From Shinella lacus (GTDB taxonomy: Bacteria > Pseudomonadota > Alphaproteobacteria > Rhizobiales > Rhizobiaceae), in contig NZ_WHSB02000001.1 of assembly GCF_010994755.1 (NCBI RefSeq), positions 248,001 through 312,000 on the forward strand: 64,000 nucleotides of DNA, written 5' to 3'. The notes under the pieces were generated by a model. The model ran no database searches. It saw nothing but the letters and a program-made list of their open reading frames with translations, and was not told the origin of the DNA. Both the position numbers and the translations under genes were made by a program. Positions 10,894 through 20,628 of this stretch are shown here, piece after piece (position 1 is the stretch's first letter; every line of letters begins with the position of its first letter).

Positions 10894-10919
10894 TGTCGCA
10901 GCCGTGTCGCACTGCGACA
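10894..10919 (+). promoter_or_regulatory. Upstream activator site before the PRISE-like gene
   Basis: TGTCGCA at 10894-10900 and TGCGACA at 10913-10919 form an inverted pair with a 12-base gap. Within it lies a second half-site, so 10905-10919 reads TGTCGCA-C-TGCGACA, a perfect palindrome. The block ends 43 bases before the -24 element at 10963. The 10714-11014 gap, otherwise unremarkable, also must hold the promoter of the activator gene itself. Confidence 0.75.
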
Positions 10920-10962
10920 GTTTCCTGGCTCGCAAGCCCCCGTTTTCCGGTGCACGCCCAAC

Positions 10963-10977
10963 TGGCATGGAAACTGC
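10963..10977 (+). promoter_or_regulatory. Sigma-54 (-24/-12) promoter of the PRISE-like gene and cupin
   Basis: TGGCATG-N4-CTGCT has the invariant GG and GC 10 bases apart and differs from the RpoN consensus at two positions. The predicted start is near 10989, leaving a 26-base leader with GGAGGA before the ATG at 11015. Confidence 0.78.
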
Positions 10978-11014
10978 TGTGCTTCTGGCGAAGCACAATC
11001 GTCCGGAGGAAACC

Positions 11015-12079
11015 ATGTCGAAGAAGGCGCTCGTCGTCGGTGCAAGCGGTGTGATCGGTCACGCCGTCGTCCGCTATCTCGAAACCTGTTCCGATTGGAG
11101 CGTGGTGGGAACAGCGCGCAACGAGGCCCCGGCCTTCATGTCCGGCGTTCCGTGGGTCGCGGCCGACCTTGCAGACCCGGCCTCGCTTGCAGCCCATCGC
11201 GAGGCCCTGCGCGATGTGACGCATGTCTTCTACGCCGCCTATGTGCCGGACCGCGACCTCGCGCAGGAAGCCCGCCACAATGCGGCGATGCTGGCGAACC
11301 TGCTGGATGGGCTCGCCGGTGCCGGGGCGCCGATCGAGCGGGTGGTGCTGTTCCAGGGCGGCAAGGTCTATGGCCTGCATCTCGGGCCGGTGAAGACGCC
11401 GATGCGCGAAGACGATCCGCGCCATATGCCGCCAAACTTCTACTACGATCTCGAAGACACGCTGGCGGGATATTGCGCGCGGCATGGCTGGACCTATTCG
11501 CTGCTGCGGCCGGATGTCGTGCTTGGCGCCATCGGCGGCAAGTCGCTGAACCTCGCCATGGTCATCGGTGCCTATGCGGCAATCTGCCGGGAGCTCGCCG
11601 TGCCGTTCCGCTTTCCGGGGTCCGCCGCCGGCTACGGCGTGCTGATGCAGGCGACCGATGCCGACCTGCTCGCCCGCGTCAGCATCTGGGCGGCAACAGC
11701 GCCGATTGCCGCGGGCCAGGCGTACAACGTCACGAACGGCGATCTCTTCCGCTGGGACCGGCTCTGGACAGCGCTCGCCGATCACTACGGGCTGGAAATC
11801 GGCCCGCCCCTGTCGATCCGCCTCGTGGATCACATGCGCGACAAAGGCCCCCTGTGGTCGGCGATGACGGAGCGTTATTCCCTCACCCCCGCCCGCTACG
11901 AAGACGCCATCCCGTGGAGTTTCGGCGACTGGGTCTTCCACACCGGCTTCGATCTCGTCTCCGATCTCACCAAGTTGCGCATCCACGGCTGCCATGAAAT
12001 CCGGTCGACCGAAGCGACGCTGATCGAGAAGATCGGCCAACTCCAGGCCAAGCGGCTCATCCCGCCGCTCCAGAACTAG
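11015..12079 (+). CDS. PRISE-like SDR (progesterone 5-beta-reductase/iridoid-synthase family)
   Basis: This 354-residue extended SDR has an N-terminal VGASGVIG cofactor motif (about 6-13), ARNEAP in the region that sets NADP specificity, FQGGKVYG (catalytic Lys region) and NFYYDLED (catalytic Tyr region). NFYY-x-x-ED is the hallmark of the PRISE group, enzymes that reduce activated C=C bonds of enones. The catalytic Tyr is therefore in FYY rather than in the usual YxxxK. The ATG at 11015 follows GGAGGA. Co-regulation with an SDR/sugar-transport operon suggests a catabolic role, perhaps on an unsaturated keto intermediate; that is inference. A plain epimerase is the alternative. Confidence 0.82.
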   Translation: MSKKALVVGASGVIGHAVVRYLETCSDWSVVGTARNEAPAFMSGVPWVAADLADPASLAAHREALRDVTHVFYAAYVPDRDLAQEARHNAAMLANLLDGLAGAGAPIERVVLFQGGKVYGLHLGPVKTPMREDDPRHMPPNFYYDLEDTLAGYCARHGWTYSLLRPDVVLGAIGGKSLNLAMVIGAYAAICRELAVPFRFPGSAAGYGVLMQATDADLLARVSIWAATAPIAAGQAYNVTNGDLFRWDRLWTALADHYGLEIGPPLSIRLVDHMRDKGPLWSAMTERYSLTPARYEDAIPWSFGDWVFHTGFDLVSDLTKLRIHGCHEIRSTEATLIEKIGQLQAKRLIPPLQN

Positions 12080-12090
12080 AGGAACACACG

Positions 12091-12471
12091 ATGGACGCAT
12101 TCGAGACCTGGCCAAAGGCTCTGACCGAGGAATTCACCGCCAACCAGCAAAACGGCCGTGTCGGCGGAAAACTCGTGTCGGAGACCGAGACGCTGCGTAT
12201 CTGGCACCTCCATATCCCTCCGGGCGAACGCCTCGGGTTCCACCGCCATGTGCTGAACTATTTCTGGACGGCGCTGGTGCCCGGCCGGGCGCGCAGCCAC
12301 TACGGCGACGGCCGCATCGCCGAGGCCACCTATGCCGCCGGCGAGACGAAACACTTCACCTTCGACGCCGGCCAATCGATGATCCACGACCTGGAGAACA
12401 TCGGCACCGAGCCGCTTGTCTTCGTCACGGTCGAGTTCAAACAGAGCGCAAACCAGCCCCTGCCCTTGTGA
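12091..12471 (+). CDS. Small cupin-domain protein
   Basis: This 126-residue single-domain cupin begins 11 bases after the PRISE-like gene, so it is co-transcribed. The first cupin motif carries GERLGFHRHVLNYFW (H-x-H metal ligands) and the second is in the DLENIGTEPLVFVTVEF region. Such small cupins are isomerases, dioxygenases or binding proteins; I cannot say which. No signal peptide is present. Confidence 0.75.
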   Translation: MDAFETWPKALTEEFTANQQNGRVGGKLVSETETLRIWHLHIPPGERLGFHRHVLNYFWTALVPGRARSHYGDGRIAEATYAAGETKHFTFDAGQSMIHDLENIGTEPLVFVTVEFKQSANQPLPL

Positions 12472-12479
12472 GGCCGCAA

Positions 12480-12499
12480 TGAGGCGTGTCGGCGCCTCA
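12480..12499 (+). terminator. Weak stem-loop between convergent genes
   Basis: TGAGGCG and CGCCTCA form a 7-bp stem with a 6-base loop, 9 bases after the cupin stop and overlapping the stop codon of the convergent dehydratase gene. No T-run follows on either strand, so it is only a possible transcription end. Confidence 0.3.
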
Positions 12500-13744
12500 A
12501 TAGGCGACGACACGGTTGTCGTTCGGATCCGCCCATTTGGTGTTCGGGACGACGGAGAACCAGCCGGGACGCGACGGGTCGCGGTCATAGGGATAGCCGC
12601 CGAGCGTCTTGTGCAGGTCGGCATATTTCCCGAGCTTGTCGCGGTCGAGCTCGACGCCGAGCCCCGGCGCGGTCGGCACCTTGATGGCTCCGTTCTCATA
12701 GCGCATCGGCCCGCCGACGATGATGTCGTCGGTGAGTTGGTGATAATGGGCGTCCGCGTGGAAGACGAGGTTCGGCAGCACCGCGCCGAGATGCAGCATG
12801 GTGGCGAGCTGGATGCCGAGCTCGCCGGACGAATGTACGGCGATGCCGAGCTGGAAGGTCTCACAGACGCCCGCAGCCTTGACGCAGGGCCGGATGCCGC
12901 CCCAGAAGGTCGTATCGAGCAGGATGACGTCGACGGCAGGGTTGAGGATGTTGGCGGCAAGCTGCTCGAAGTTGATCACCACCGTATTGGTGGCGAGCGG
13001 CATGCTGGTGTTCTCTCGCACCCGGCGCATACCATTCAGGCCCCAGGTCGGGTCCTCGTAATAGTCGTTGTTGAGATCCTCGATGCCCTTGGCGAAGCGG
13101 ATCGCCTCCTCGACGCTGAAGGCGGCGTTAGGGTCATAACGAACGCTGTCGGGTCCGAGCGCCTTCGCCCAGGCGCGAAAAACCTCCAGTTCGTAGTCAG
13201 GTGGGAAGACGCCGCTCTTCAGCTTGTGCGTGGTGAAGCCGCACTTTTTCTTCAAGGCGAGCGTCTGCTCGATGAGCTGGTCGGCCGTGCGCGTCTCGCC
13301 CTCGCCGGTATCCTTGTTGGGCAAGCGGAAGAACATGTAGCTGGCGAAGGGAACGACATCGCGCATCTTGCCGCCAAGGATGTCGTAGACCGGCACGCCG
13401 AGGAACTTGCCCATAATGTCGAGACACGCGAACTCAATCGCCGCATGCATCTGCGTGCGGTTGTTATAGAGGCTGGCGGTCGGGTTGCAGATCATGAAGC
13501 GGAGGTTTTCGAGCTCGAAGGGATCATGCCCGACGAGATAGGGTTTCAGCGCGCGGAATGCCGCTTCACCGCTCTCCCCACCGCCGCCCATCTCGCCGAG
13601 GCCGACGATCCCGACATCCGTCTCCACCTCAACGATGGTGCGCACGAACCGCCCCCAATGCGCGCCGTTGGAATGGCGCAGCGGCGCTTCGAGCGGCACG
13701 GTGACGGTGGTGGCCCTGATATCGGTGATTTTCGGTCGCTTCAT
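12497..13744 (-). CDS. Enolase-superfamily acid-sugar dehydratase (glucarate dehydratase subgroup)
   Basis: This 415-residue protein has the superfamily capping domain and barrel. The active site follows the glucarate-dehydratase pattern: KLK (K174, K176), metal ligands D204 (YDPNA), E230 (YEDP) and N253 (ATNT), and the D277/H304 dyad (LLDTTF, VHSSGE). The spacing between ligands is close to that of E. coli GlucD. It should remove water from an aldarate or aldonate to give a 2-keto-3-deoxy acid. It is the last gene of the long sugar operon, where a lactonase upstream would supply the sugar acid. The ATG at 13744 is preceded by GGAG; a TTG at 13756 is a weaker choice. Substrate unknown. Confidence 0.88.
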   Translation of the reverse strand: MKRPKITDIRATTVTVPLEAPLRHSNGAHWGRFVRTIVEVETDVGIVGLGEMGGGGESGEAAFRALKPYLVGHDPFELENLRFMICNPTASLYNNRTQMHAAIEFACLDIMGKFLGVPVYDILGGKMRDVVPFASYMFFRLPNKDTGEGETRTADQLIEQTLALKKKCGFTTHKLKSGVFPPDYELEVFRAWAKALGPDSVRYDPNAAFSVEEAIRFAKGIEDLNNDYYEDPTWGLNGMRRVRENTSMPLATNTVVINFEQLAANILNPAVDVILLDTTFWGGIRPCVKAAGVCETFQLGIAVHSSGELGIQLATMLHLGAVLPNLVFHADAHYHQLTDDIIVGGPMRYENGAIKVPTAPGLGVELDRDKLGKYADLHKTLGGYPYDRDPSRPGWFSVVPNTKWADPNDNRVVAY

Positions 13745-13795
13745 GGGAGGCTCCAATGCAGTCTTTCTGTTGGGAACGGCCGGGCGTGACGCCGG

Positions 13796-14560
<765 letters not shown>

Positions 14561-14564
14561 GGTC

Positions 14565-15536
14565 TTACCCCTTCATGCCCTCGGCTTTTAGCCGGGTCTG
14601 CGTGTTGAGGACGACCGCCACCACGATCATGGCGCCGACGGCGAACATGAACCAGTTGGCGTTGACGCCGCTGAGGATGAGGATGTTCTCGATCATCGCG
14701 ATCAGCAGTGTGCCGACGACCGCGCCCAGGATGGAGCCGACCCCACCGGTGAGAGCCACACCGCCAATGACGGCCGCGGCAATCGCCTGCATTTCGAGGC
14801 CCGTGCCGAGGTTCGGTACGATCACCTTGACGCGAAAACTCTGGATGATGCCGGCAAAGCCGGCGAGCGCGGCGCAGAGCATGAAACAGGCCATCTTCAC
14901 CCGCTTGGTCTTGATGCCCATGTCGCGCGCCGCCTGCGGATGACCTCCGGTCGCAAAAATCCAGTGGCCGAAATCCATGCGGCGCAGCACGAAGCCCAGC
15001 ACCAACGCAATCGCGATCATATAGAGCAGCGAGACACGTGGCGTGACGAGCCCGAGATCGAGCCGCCCGACCAGCCAGGAGACGTTGAGTTCGCGCGGAA
15101 AGATCGGCGGAAAGCCGCCGGCCAGCACAACCGCGAGGCTGCGCGCCATGAACAGCATGCCGAGCGTCGCGATGAAAGACGGAATCTTGAGTTTCAGCGT
15201 GATCAGGCCGTTGCCGAAGCCGATCAGCGCGGCGATCAGGAGACCGACCAGGATCGCTGCCGCCGTTGGCCAGCCGTTCTGCATCAACAGCACCGTCACC
15301 ATCGGCGACAGGCCGAAGACGGAACCGACGGAGAGGTCGAACTCGCCGGCGATGATCAGGATTGTGATGCCCATCGCGACGATCGCGATTTCCGGGATCG
15401 GTTGCAGATAGACGGTCATGTTTCCGGTCGTGAAGAACCGGTCGTTCAACACGCTGAACACGACGAGCAGCGCGAAGAAGATCAGCAGCGCTGCCATTTC
15501 CGGCCGCGCCATCAAGTTGCGGACACTTGGTTTCAT
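14565..15536 (-). CDS. CUT2 sugar ABC transporter, permease (system 2)
   Basis: This 323-residue RbsC/FrcC-like permease has about ten membrane helices. It carries the conserved AGEFDLSVGSVFGL motif and IGGVALTGGVGSILGAVVG in the cytoplasmic loop. The ATG at 15536 has a short AGAG site; an upstream in-frame start would add a non-homologous leader. It lies between its binding-protein gene, from which a stem-loop separates it, and the FrcA-like ATPase gene. Confidence 0.92.
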   Translation of the reverse strand: MKPSVRNLMARPEMAALLIFFALLVVFSVLNDRFFTTGNMTVYLQPIPEIAIVAMGITILIIAGEFDLSVGSVFGLSPMVTVLLMQNGWPTAAAILVGLLIAALIGFGNGLITLKLKIPSFIATLGMLFMARSLAVVLAGGFPPIFPRELNVSWLVGRLDLGLVTPRVSLLYMIAIALVLGFVLRRMDFGHWIFATGGHPQAARDMGIKTKRVKMACFMLCAALAGFAGIIQSFRVKVIVPNLGTGLEMQAIAAAVIGGVALTGGVGSILGAVVGTLLIAMIENILILSGVNANWFMFAVGAMIVVAVVLNTQTRLKAEGMKG

Positions 15537-15557
15537 ACTCTCTGGCCTCGAAAAGAG

Positions 15558-15580
15558 CCTCCCACCCAAAGGACGGGAGG
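15558..15580 (-). repeat. Small stem-loop after sugar-binding-protein gene (system 2)
   Basis: CCTCCC and GGGAGG form a 6-bp stem around an 11-base loop, 17 bases after the binding-protein stop. It is weaker than the hairpins after the other two binding-protein genes but sits in the same place. Confidence 0.4.
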
Positions 15581-15597
15581 GCAGGAAAAGGACTGGC

Positions 15598-16578
15598 TCA
15601 GCGCACGCCCATCGACATGAACTTTTCCACCTGCTCCAGGTCCTTCGGCTCCACCACGGCCTTGCCGGTGTTGACGTCGAAGGCGCTGAGGCCGAACTTC
15701 TTCATCATCGCGAGCTGGAGGATCGGCAGGTAACCCTGGTAATAGGGCTGCTGGTCGATGGTGATGTCGACGTAACCCTTCTTCATCTCGTCGAGCACGA
15801 CGGGCACCAGGTCGAAGGTCGCCATGTGCAACTGGCCAGGCTTGATGCCGAGGTCACGCAGGCATTCGCCGGCACCCGCACCCCAGAAGCCGGCATCGAC
15901 ATAGGCGTTGGTCTCGGGCTTGCCCTGGACATATTGGCAGATGCGCGAGGCGGTGACCGAGATATCGTTGGAACTGTCGATCACTTCATAGCTGATCTGC
16001 CGGTTCGGCTCGGCGGCCTTCACCTCGTCTAGGAACTTCTTGGCGCCGCCGATGCGCGCCTCCGCCCAGCTTTCGCCCGGCCGCGACAGGCCGAGAAGTG
16101 CATGCACCGGCTGGTCTGACGGGATTTTTGCATAGAGCCCCTTCATCAGCACGTAGCCGGCCTCGAAAAGGTCCTGACCGACGAAGGCGTTGCGCGCATT
16201 GCCGGCAGCACCCTGGCTGTCGTCGACATTGGCGGTGATGACCGGAATGCCCTTGTCGACCGCTTTCTTGATCGTCTCGTCATAGAGGTCGTCATTGACG
16301 ATGACGGTGACGATGCCGTCCACGCCCTGCTCCACGACCGTATCGAGGTTCTGCAGGTGCTTTTGCAGGTCGCCGTTCGGCGTCGTGAAGATGAGCTGGC
16401 ACTCCGCCTCGAACTGGGCGCAGGCATCGTCCATGCCCTTCTTGATCGACTGCCAGAAGCTGTTGTCAATGCCCGTCTGGGTCAGATAGACGAATTTCGG
16501 CTTCTCCTGCGCCACCGCAGAACCCGCCGTCAAACACGCCACGCCAAGGGCCAGTATGGCCAGCGATCTCTTCATCAT
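15598..16578 (-). CDS. CUT2 sugar ABC transporter, periplasmic binding protein (system 2)
   Basis: This 326-residue RbsB-like protein has a Sec signal (MKRSLAILALGVACLTAGSAVAQ, cut near residue 24). Family segments include NSFWQSIKKGMDDA, VDGIVTVIVND and GIPVITANVDD. The start ATG at 16578 (or the adjacent one at 16575) follows GGGAGG. It heads the second transporter within the operon. The 98-base gap to the epimerase gene is the longest inside the cluster and could hold an internal promoter. Confidence 0.9.
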   Translation of the reverse strand: MMKRSLAILALGVACLTAGSAVAQEKPKFVYLTQTGIDNSFWQSIKKGMDDACAQFEAECQLIFTTPNGDLQKHLQNLDTVVEQGVDGIVTVIVNDDLYDETIKKAVDKGIPVITANVDDSQGAAGNARNAFVGQDLFEAGYVLMKGLYAKIPSDQPVHALLGLSRPGESWAEARIGGAKKFLDEVKAAEPNRQISYEVIDSSNDISVTASRICQYVQGKPETNAYVDAGFWGAGAGECLRDLGIKPGQLHMATFDLVPVVLDEMKKGYVDITIDQQPYYQGYLPILQLAMMKKFGLSAFDVNTGKAVVEPKDLEQVEKFMSMGVR

Positions 16579-16676
16579 TTCAATTCCCTCCCAGGTTTTC
16601 TTCACGAGGCGCTCTCAATGTGATGCCTGCTGCTGAGCGCGTGGCGCGGCAGGTCATTGCGTAGACTTATCGCGCG

Positions 16677-17873
16677 CTAGCGCGCCTCCCCCAGCACGCG
16701 GAGGATTTCGTAGCAGGCGCCGAAGGGGTGGTAGTCGGTCTTGCCCGGCGGGCTCTTGATGTCGCTCTGCTTGACGCCATCGGGCGAGAGGATGCGGAAC
16801 CAGCAGCCGTAATCGTGATCGACCAGATGGCGCCAGCTGTAGCGCCAAAGCCGGTCGTAATCCTGCCAGTAGCGTTCCTGGCCCGTGCGTTCGGCAAGGC
16901 CGGCCGCGGCCGCCACAGTCTCGCAATGGACCCAATGGTATTTGTCGAGGTCGTAGAGCTTGCCGTCCGGGCCATAGCTGTAATGCATGCCACCGAATTC
17001 GAGATCGGCGCTCTTCGCCAGAGCCGTCTCGTAAAGCAGGATCGCCTGCGGCAGGATCCAGTCACTTGCGCGGTAACGCTCGAGGATCAGCAGCAGCTTC
17101 GTCCATTCCGTCATATGGCCCGGCAGGTAGCCATAGGGGCGGAAGAGGTGTTTGGGATCGTCCTTGTTGTAGTCCCAATCGACCGACCAGTCCTCGCCAT
17201 AGTGCTCCCAGACGACACCCTGCGCGGTGGCGGCAAGTTCCACGCAGATGCGCCGGGCCAGCGTTTCGGCGCGGTCGAGATAACGCGCCTCGCCGGTCGC
17301 CTCATAGGCCGCCAGCATCGCCTCGGTCATGTGCATGTTGGCGTTCTGGCCGCGATAGCGCGAGACCGTCTGCCAATCGCGGCTGATCTCGTCCTTGTAG
17401 AGTTCGCGCTCCGGCTCCCAGAAGCGGCTTTCGAGCAGGCCCCAGGTTTCCGCCACCCTTTCCGCCATGCCGCCAATGCCGGCCTTCATCGCCGAGGCAT
17501 AGGCGAGCAACACGAAGGCGTGGCCGTAACAATGTTTCGTCGTGTCCACCACCTCGCGGCCATGCATCAGCCAGAAATAACCACCGTGCTCCGGGTCGCG
17601 GTGGACCTCGTCGAGATATCTGACGCCGTGCGCCGCGGCCTCCGCAAAGTCCTGTCGCTTGAACAAGATCGCTGCGGTCACATAGTTGAAGATGAAACGC
17701 GTGGTCGAGACGAGGTGCTGCGTCTTGCGATCGGTGATGAAGCCGTCGTCGCGGTATTCGTTGTAATAGCCGCCGTCTTCCGTATTCAGGCAGATCGGAT
17801 GGTAGAAATCCATGATCTCGCGCATATGGCCGAGCAGGAACGTTTTCGAGCGAAAATCGGGAAACGGTTTCAT
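16677..17873 (-). CDS. AGE-family sugar 2-epimerase/isomerase
   Basis: This 398-residue (alpha/alpha)6-barrel enzyme belongs to the N-acylglucosamine 2-epimerase family, which includes D-mannose isomerase and cellobiose 2-epimerase. Conserved features seen are ANMHMTEAMLAAYEAT (catalytic-site His), PGHMTEWTKLLL (second His) and the C-terminal KTDYHPFGACYE (third His). Its composition fits a D-mannose/aldose-ketose isomerase better than a true GlcNAc epimerase. It begins 12 bases after the SDR gene and probably converts the imported sugar before or after oxidation. Confidence 0.88.
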   Translation of the reverse strand: MKPFPDFRSKTFLLGHMREIMDFYHPICLNTEDGGYYNEYRDDGFITDRKTQHLVSTTRFIFNYVTAAILFKRQDFAEAAAHGVRYLDEVHRDPEHGGYFWLMHGREVVDTTKHCYGHAFVLLAYASAMKAGIGGMAERVAETWGLLESRFWEPERELYKDEISRDWQTVSRYRGQNANMHMTEAMLAAYEATGEARYLDRAETLARRICVELAATAQGVVWEHYGEDWSVDWDYNKDDPKHLFRPYGYLPGHMTEWTKLLLILERYRASDWILPQAILLYETALAKSADLEFGGMHYSYGPDGKLYDLDKYHWVHCETVAAAAGLAERTGQERYWQDYDRLWRYSWRHLVDHDYGCWFRILSPDGVKQSDIKSPPGKTDYHPFGACYEILRVLGEAR

Positions 17874-17885
17874 GGCGGCCTCCGG

Positions 17886-18671
17886 TCAATCTGGGATGAT
17901 GATGCCGAGCTTGGAGAGAACGCCGCCGTCGATCTTGACGTCGGCGCCCGTGATGAAGCGGGCCTTGTCGCTGGCGAGGAAGGCGACCAGCTCGGCGACT
18001 TCGGACGCCTTGCCGACGCGGCCGAGCGGATGGCCCCGGCCCCAGGCGTCGAGCGTCGCCTCGGCCGTGCCCTCGCCCTTCCATAGATCGGCCGCCCAGC
18101 GCAGCATAGGTGTGTCGATGGAAGCGGGGCAGACGGCGTTGACGGTGATGTTGTCATCGGCGTGATCGAGCGCCATGGCGCGCACCAGCGCGTTGATCGC
18201 GCCCTTGCTCGCCGTATAGGCGGCGACACCGGTCTGCGAGGCATAGGCCTGTACGGAGGAGATGGCGACGATTGCGCCACCGCCGCGCTTCTTCATCTCG
18301 GGAATGGCGAATTTCGCGGCGAGGAAGATGCCCTTGAGGTTGATGTCGAGCACGTCGTCCCAGACGTCCACCGGCGTATCGACCACCGTGCCGTAACGCT
18401 GGATGCCAGCGCAGCAGGCGAGCACATCGACGCCGCCGTGTTGCGACACCGCGGCTGCGACCGCCGCCCGCATGTCGGCCTCGTTGCGCACATCGCCGAC
18501 GAAGCCGGCCGCATTGGCGCCGATCGCTGCCACGGTCTCGTCGACCGAGACCTTGTCGTTCGCCACGATCATTACCTTGCCGCCGCCCGCCGCAAAACGC
18601 TCGGCACAGGCGCGGCCCATACCGAGGCTGCCGCCGGTCACGACGATGCTCTTGCCGTTGAATTCCGTCAT
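17886..18671 (-). CDS. Short-chain dehydrogenase/reductase with CCAG in place of NNAG
   Basis: This 261-residue SDR has TGGSLGMG (12-19), Ser139, Tyr152 and Lys156 (YTASK). The usual NNAG motif reads CCAG (about 86-89), so the structural Asn is replaced by Cys; the catalytic triad is otherwise intact. It overlaps the SMP-30 gene by 4 bases (ATGA), so the two are translationally coupled. That pairing suggests a sugar dehydrogenase whose lactone product is opened by the SMP-30 enzyme. Confidence 0.88.
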   Translation of the reverse strand: MTEFNGKSIVVTGGSLGMGRACAERFAAGGGKVMIVANDKVSVDETVAAIGANAAGFVGDVRNEADMRAAVAAAVSQHGGVDVLACCAGIQRYGTVVDTPVDVWDDVLDINLKGIFLAAKFAIPEMKKRGGGAIVAISSVQAYASQTGVAAYTASKGAINALVRAMALDHADDNITVNAVCPASIDTPMLRWAADLWKGEGTAEATLDAWGRGHPLGRVGKASEVAELVAFLASDKARFITGADVKIDGGVLSKLGIIIPD

Positions 18672-19597
18672 CCTGTTGTCTCCCGATATGTATCTGCGGC
18701 CGCGCCGAACCGCGGCTCGGCAACGCCCTGCCCTACCCCCTCGACCGCAAAGAGCCCGCCCTCCAGCGGATGCGCTGCGAGATGGGCGTCCGTCATGCTG
18801 AAGCGGGCAGAGGTAACGTAGAGCGTGGAAAGATGCTCACCGCCGAAGGTGCAACTCGTCGGCCAGCTTGCCGGCAGCTCGATCAGGCCGATGGGGCGCC
18901 CCTCGCCGTCGAAGCCTGCGACCGCCGCACCGCCAGCGACACGGCAGTTCCAGAGGTTGTCGTTCGCGTCGAGGCAGGAGCCGTCTGGCAAGCCACGTGC
19001 GAATCCGGCAACGATGGTCCGCCGGTTGCCGATCCGCTGCGTAGCCTGGTCGTAGTCGAACAGGTAGATTTCATTCGCCAGCGTATCGGCGAAGAAGAAG
19101 CGGTTGTCCCGCGTCCAGCCCATCGTGTTGGTGATGCCATAGTCGTTCGGCGTCAGCTGCAAAACCTGCCCGTCCGCAGCGATGCGATAGACCGCGCCCG
19201 AATTGCGGTCCATGTCCTTCGGCGTACCGTCCGGGTGAAGATTGCTTTGCATAGTCGCGACCCAGAAGGAGCCGTCCGGCGCGACCCGGCCTTCGTTCAG
19301 CCGGTTCTCCGGCAGGTCCGGTTCCGGCACGGCGAACTCCTCGAAGGCGCCACCGGGCGTCCAAAGGCAGACGGTGCGGCGCAGGCCGATGATGAAACCG
19401 CCATCCGCCCGCAGGCCGATCGATGTCACGAAATCAGGTGTCGGCCAGGTGTCGTGGCGCCCGTTTGCCGGCTCCAGCCGGTGGATGCGCTTGCCGACGA
19501 TGTCGACCCAGTACAGCGCCTTCTCGCCTGTCGACCAGATGATGCTTTCGCCGACCAAATCCTTCGCATCGAGAATAAGGGAAACCGCATAACTCAT
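18668..19597 (-). CDS. SMP-30/gluconolactonase-family sugar lactonase
   Basis: This 309-residue six-bladed propeller hydrolyses sugar lactones to aldonic acids. The divalent-metal ligands of the family can be placed: Glu17 (VGESIIW), the Asn in NTMGWTRDN, and the Asp in DGSCLDANDNLWN. There is no signal peptide, so it acts in the cytoplasm. Its gene overlaps both the SDR gene and the zinc dehydrogenase gene by 4 bases, placing dehydrogenase, lactonase and dehydrogenase in one coupled block. Confidence 0.92.
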   Translation of the reverse strand: MSYAVSLILDAKDLVGESIIWSTGEKALYWVDIVGKRIHRLEPANGRHDTWPTPDFVTSIGLRADGGFIIGLRRTVCLWTPGGAFEEFAVPEPDLPENRLNEGRVAPDGSFWVATMQSNLHPDGTPKDMDRNSGAVYRIAADGQVLQLTPNDYGITNTMGWTRDNRFFFADTLANEIYLFDYDQATQRIGNRRTIVAGFARGLPDGSCLDANDNLWNCRVAGGAAVAGFDGEGRPIGLIELPASWPTSCTFGGEHLSTLYVTSARFSMTDAHLAAHPLEGGLFAVEGVGQGVAEPRFGAAADTYRETTG

Positions 19598-20628
19598 GGC
19601 AGCACGACGGATTTGATCGACGACATGTCTTCGCTGGCATTGGTCAGTGCGGCCGCTGTTTCCTCCAGGCTGAAGCGGTTCGTGATCACCGATTGCAGGT
19701 CCACCAGCCCGCTTGCCGCCAGTTCAATCGCCCGCGGATAGACGCCGGCGTAGCGGAAGACGCCGTGGATCGAGAGTTCCCGCTCCATGGCGGGCCAGAA
19801 ATCGACCGAGGAGGCACCCGTCGGGTTGATGCCGACCAACGCTAGGCCGCCGCGGCGGCGGATGCGCGGCAAGGCGCGTGTGACCGCGTTCGGCGCCCCG
19901 CTGCATTCGATGACATTGTCCACTTCGGCGATCGTCTCGTAGAGCGGATCGGCCGCGGCATCATGCGCCTCGAAACGGGGGAAGCGACCGACAAGCCCGA
20001 TGCGCGCCGGGTTGATGTCGGAGAGAACGATGCGCGTCGCACCCCGCGCCGCAGCCGCCTGCCCTGCCAAAAGGCCGATCGGGCCGGCGCCGATGATCAG
20101 CACGGAACTGCCGGGTTTCATGGCGAGGCGCTCGGTCGCCCAGAGGCCGACTGCGAGCGGCTCGATCAGCGCCGCCTCTTCGAAGGACAGGCTATGGGGG
20201 ATCGCGAACGTGAAATCGGCCGGGTTGACCACGCGGCGCGCGAAGGCGCCGTGATAGGGCGGCGTCGCCATGAAGACGACGTCGGGGCAGAGATTGTAGG
20301 CGCCAGACCAGCATTGCGCGCAGTGGCCGCAAGGGCGCTGCGGCTCCAGCGTCACGCGATCGCCGGGCTTCAGTTGCGTCACCTCGGCGCCCGTCGCGAC
20401 CACCGTGCCAGCCGCTTCGTGGCCGAGCACGATCGGCCGATCGCAGACGAGATTGCCGATGCGGCCGTGGCGGAAATAGTGAACGTCCGAGCCGCAGACG
20501 CCGACGGCGGCGATCTCCACCAGCACGTCGTTCGGGCCTGCGACCGGCTCCGGCCAGTCCTGCATCTCGACCACGTTAGGTGCCATGAGTACGGCCGCCC
20601 GGTTGGGTTTTGGGAAGAGCGCGTTCAC
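19594..20628 (-). CDS. Zinc-dependent polyol/sugar dehydrogenase (MDR superfamily)
   Basis: This 344-residue enzyme resembles sorbitol/xylitol dehydrogenase. Catalytic zinc ligands are C45 (GVCGSD), H70-E71 (GHE) and E156; structural zinc ligands are C100, C103, C106 and C114. The Rossmann motif GAGPIG is at 180-185. It would oxidise a polyol or sugar hydroxyl with NAD. Its start overlaps the permease stop by 4 bases and its stop overlaps the lactonase start by 4. Confidence 0.92.
   Translation of the reverse strand: MNALFPKPNRAAVLMAPNVVEMQDWPEPVAGPNDVLVEIAAVGVCGSDVHYFRHGRIGNLVCDRPIVLGHEAAGTVVATGAEVTQLKPGDRVTLEPQRPCGHCAQCWSGAYNLCPDVVFMATPPYHGAFARRVVNPADFTFAIPHSLSFEEAALIEPLAVGLWATERLAMKPGSSVLIIGAGPIGLLAGQAAAARGATRIVLSDINPARIGLVGRFPRFEAHDAAADPLYETIAEVDNVIECSGAPNAVTRALPRIRRRGGLALVGINPTGASSVDFWPAMERELSIHGVFRYAGVYPRAIELAASGLVDLQSVITNRFSLEETAAALTNASEDMSSIKSVVLP

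Noticed and set aside
16672-16685. GCGCGCTAGCGCGC perfect palindrome at the end of the epimerase gene
   Set aside because: It overlaps the stop codon, has no loop or T-run and is simple GC alternation, so it is a weak candidate for either a terminator or an operator.
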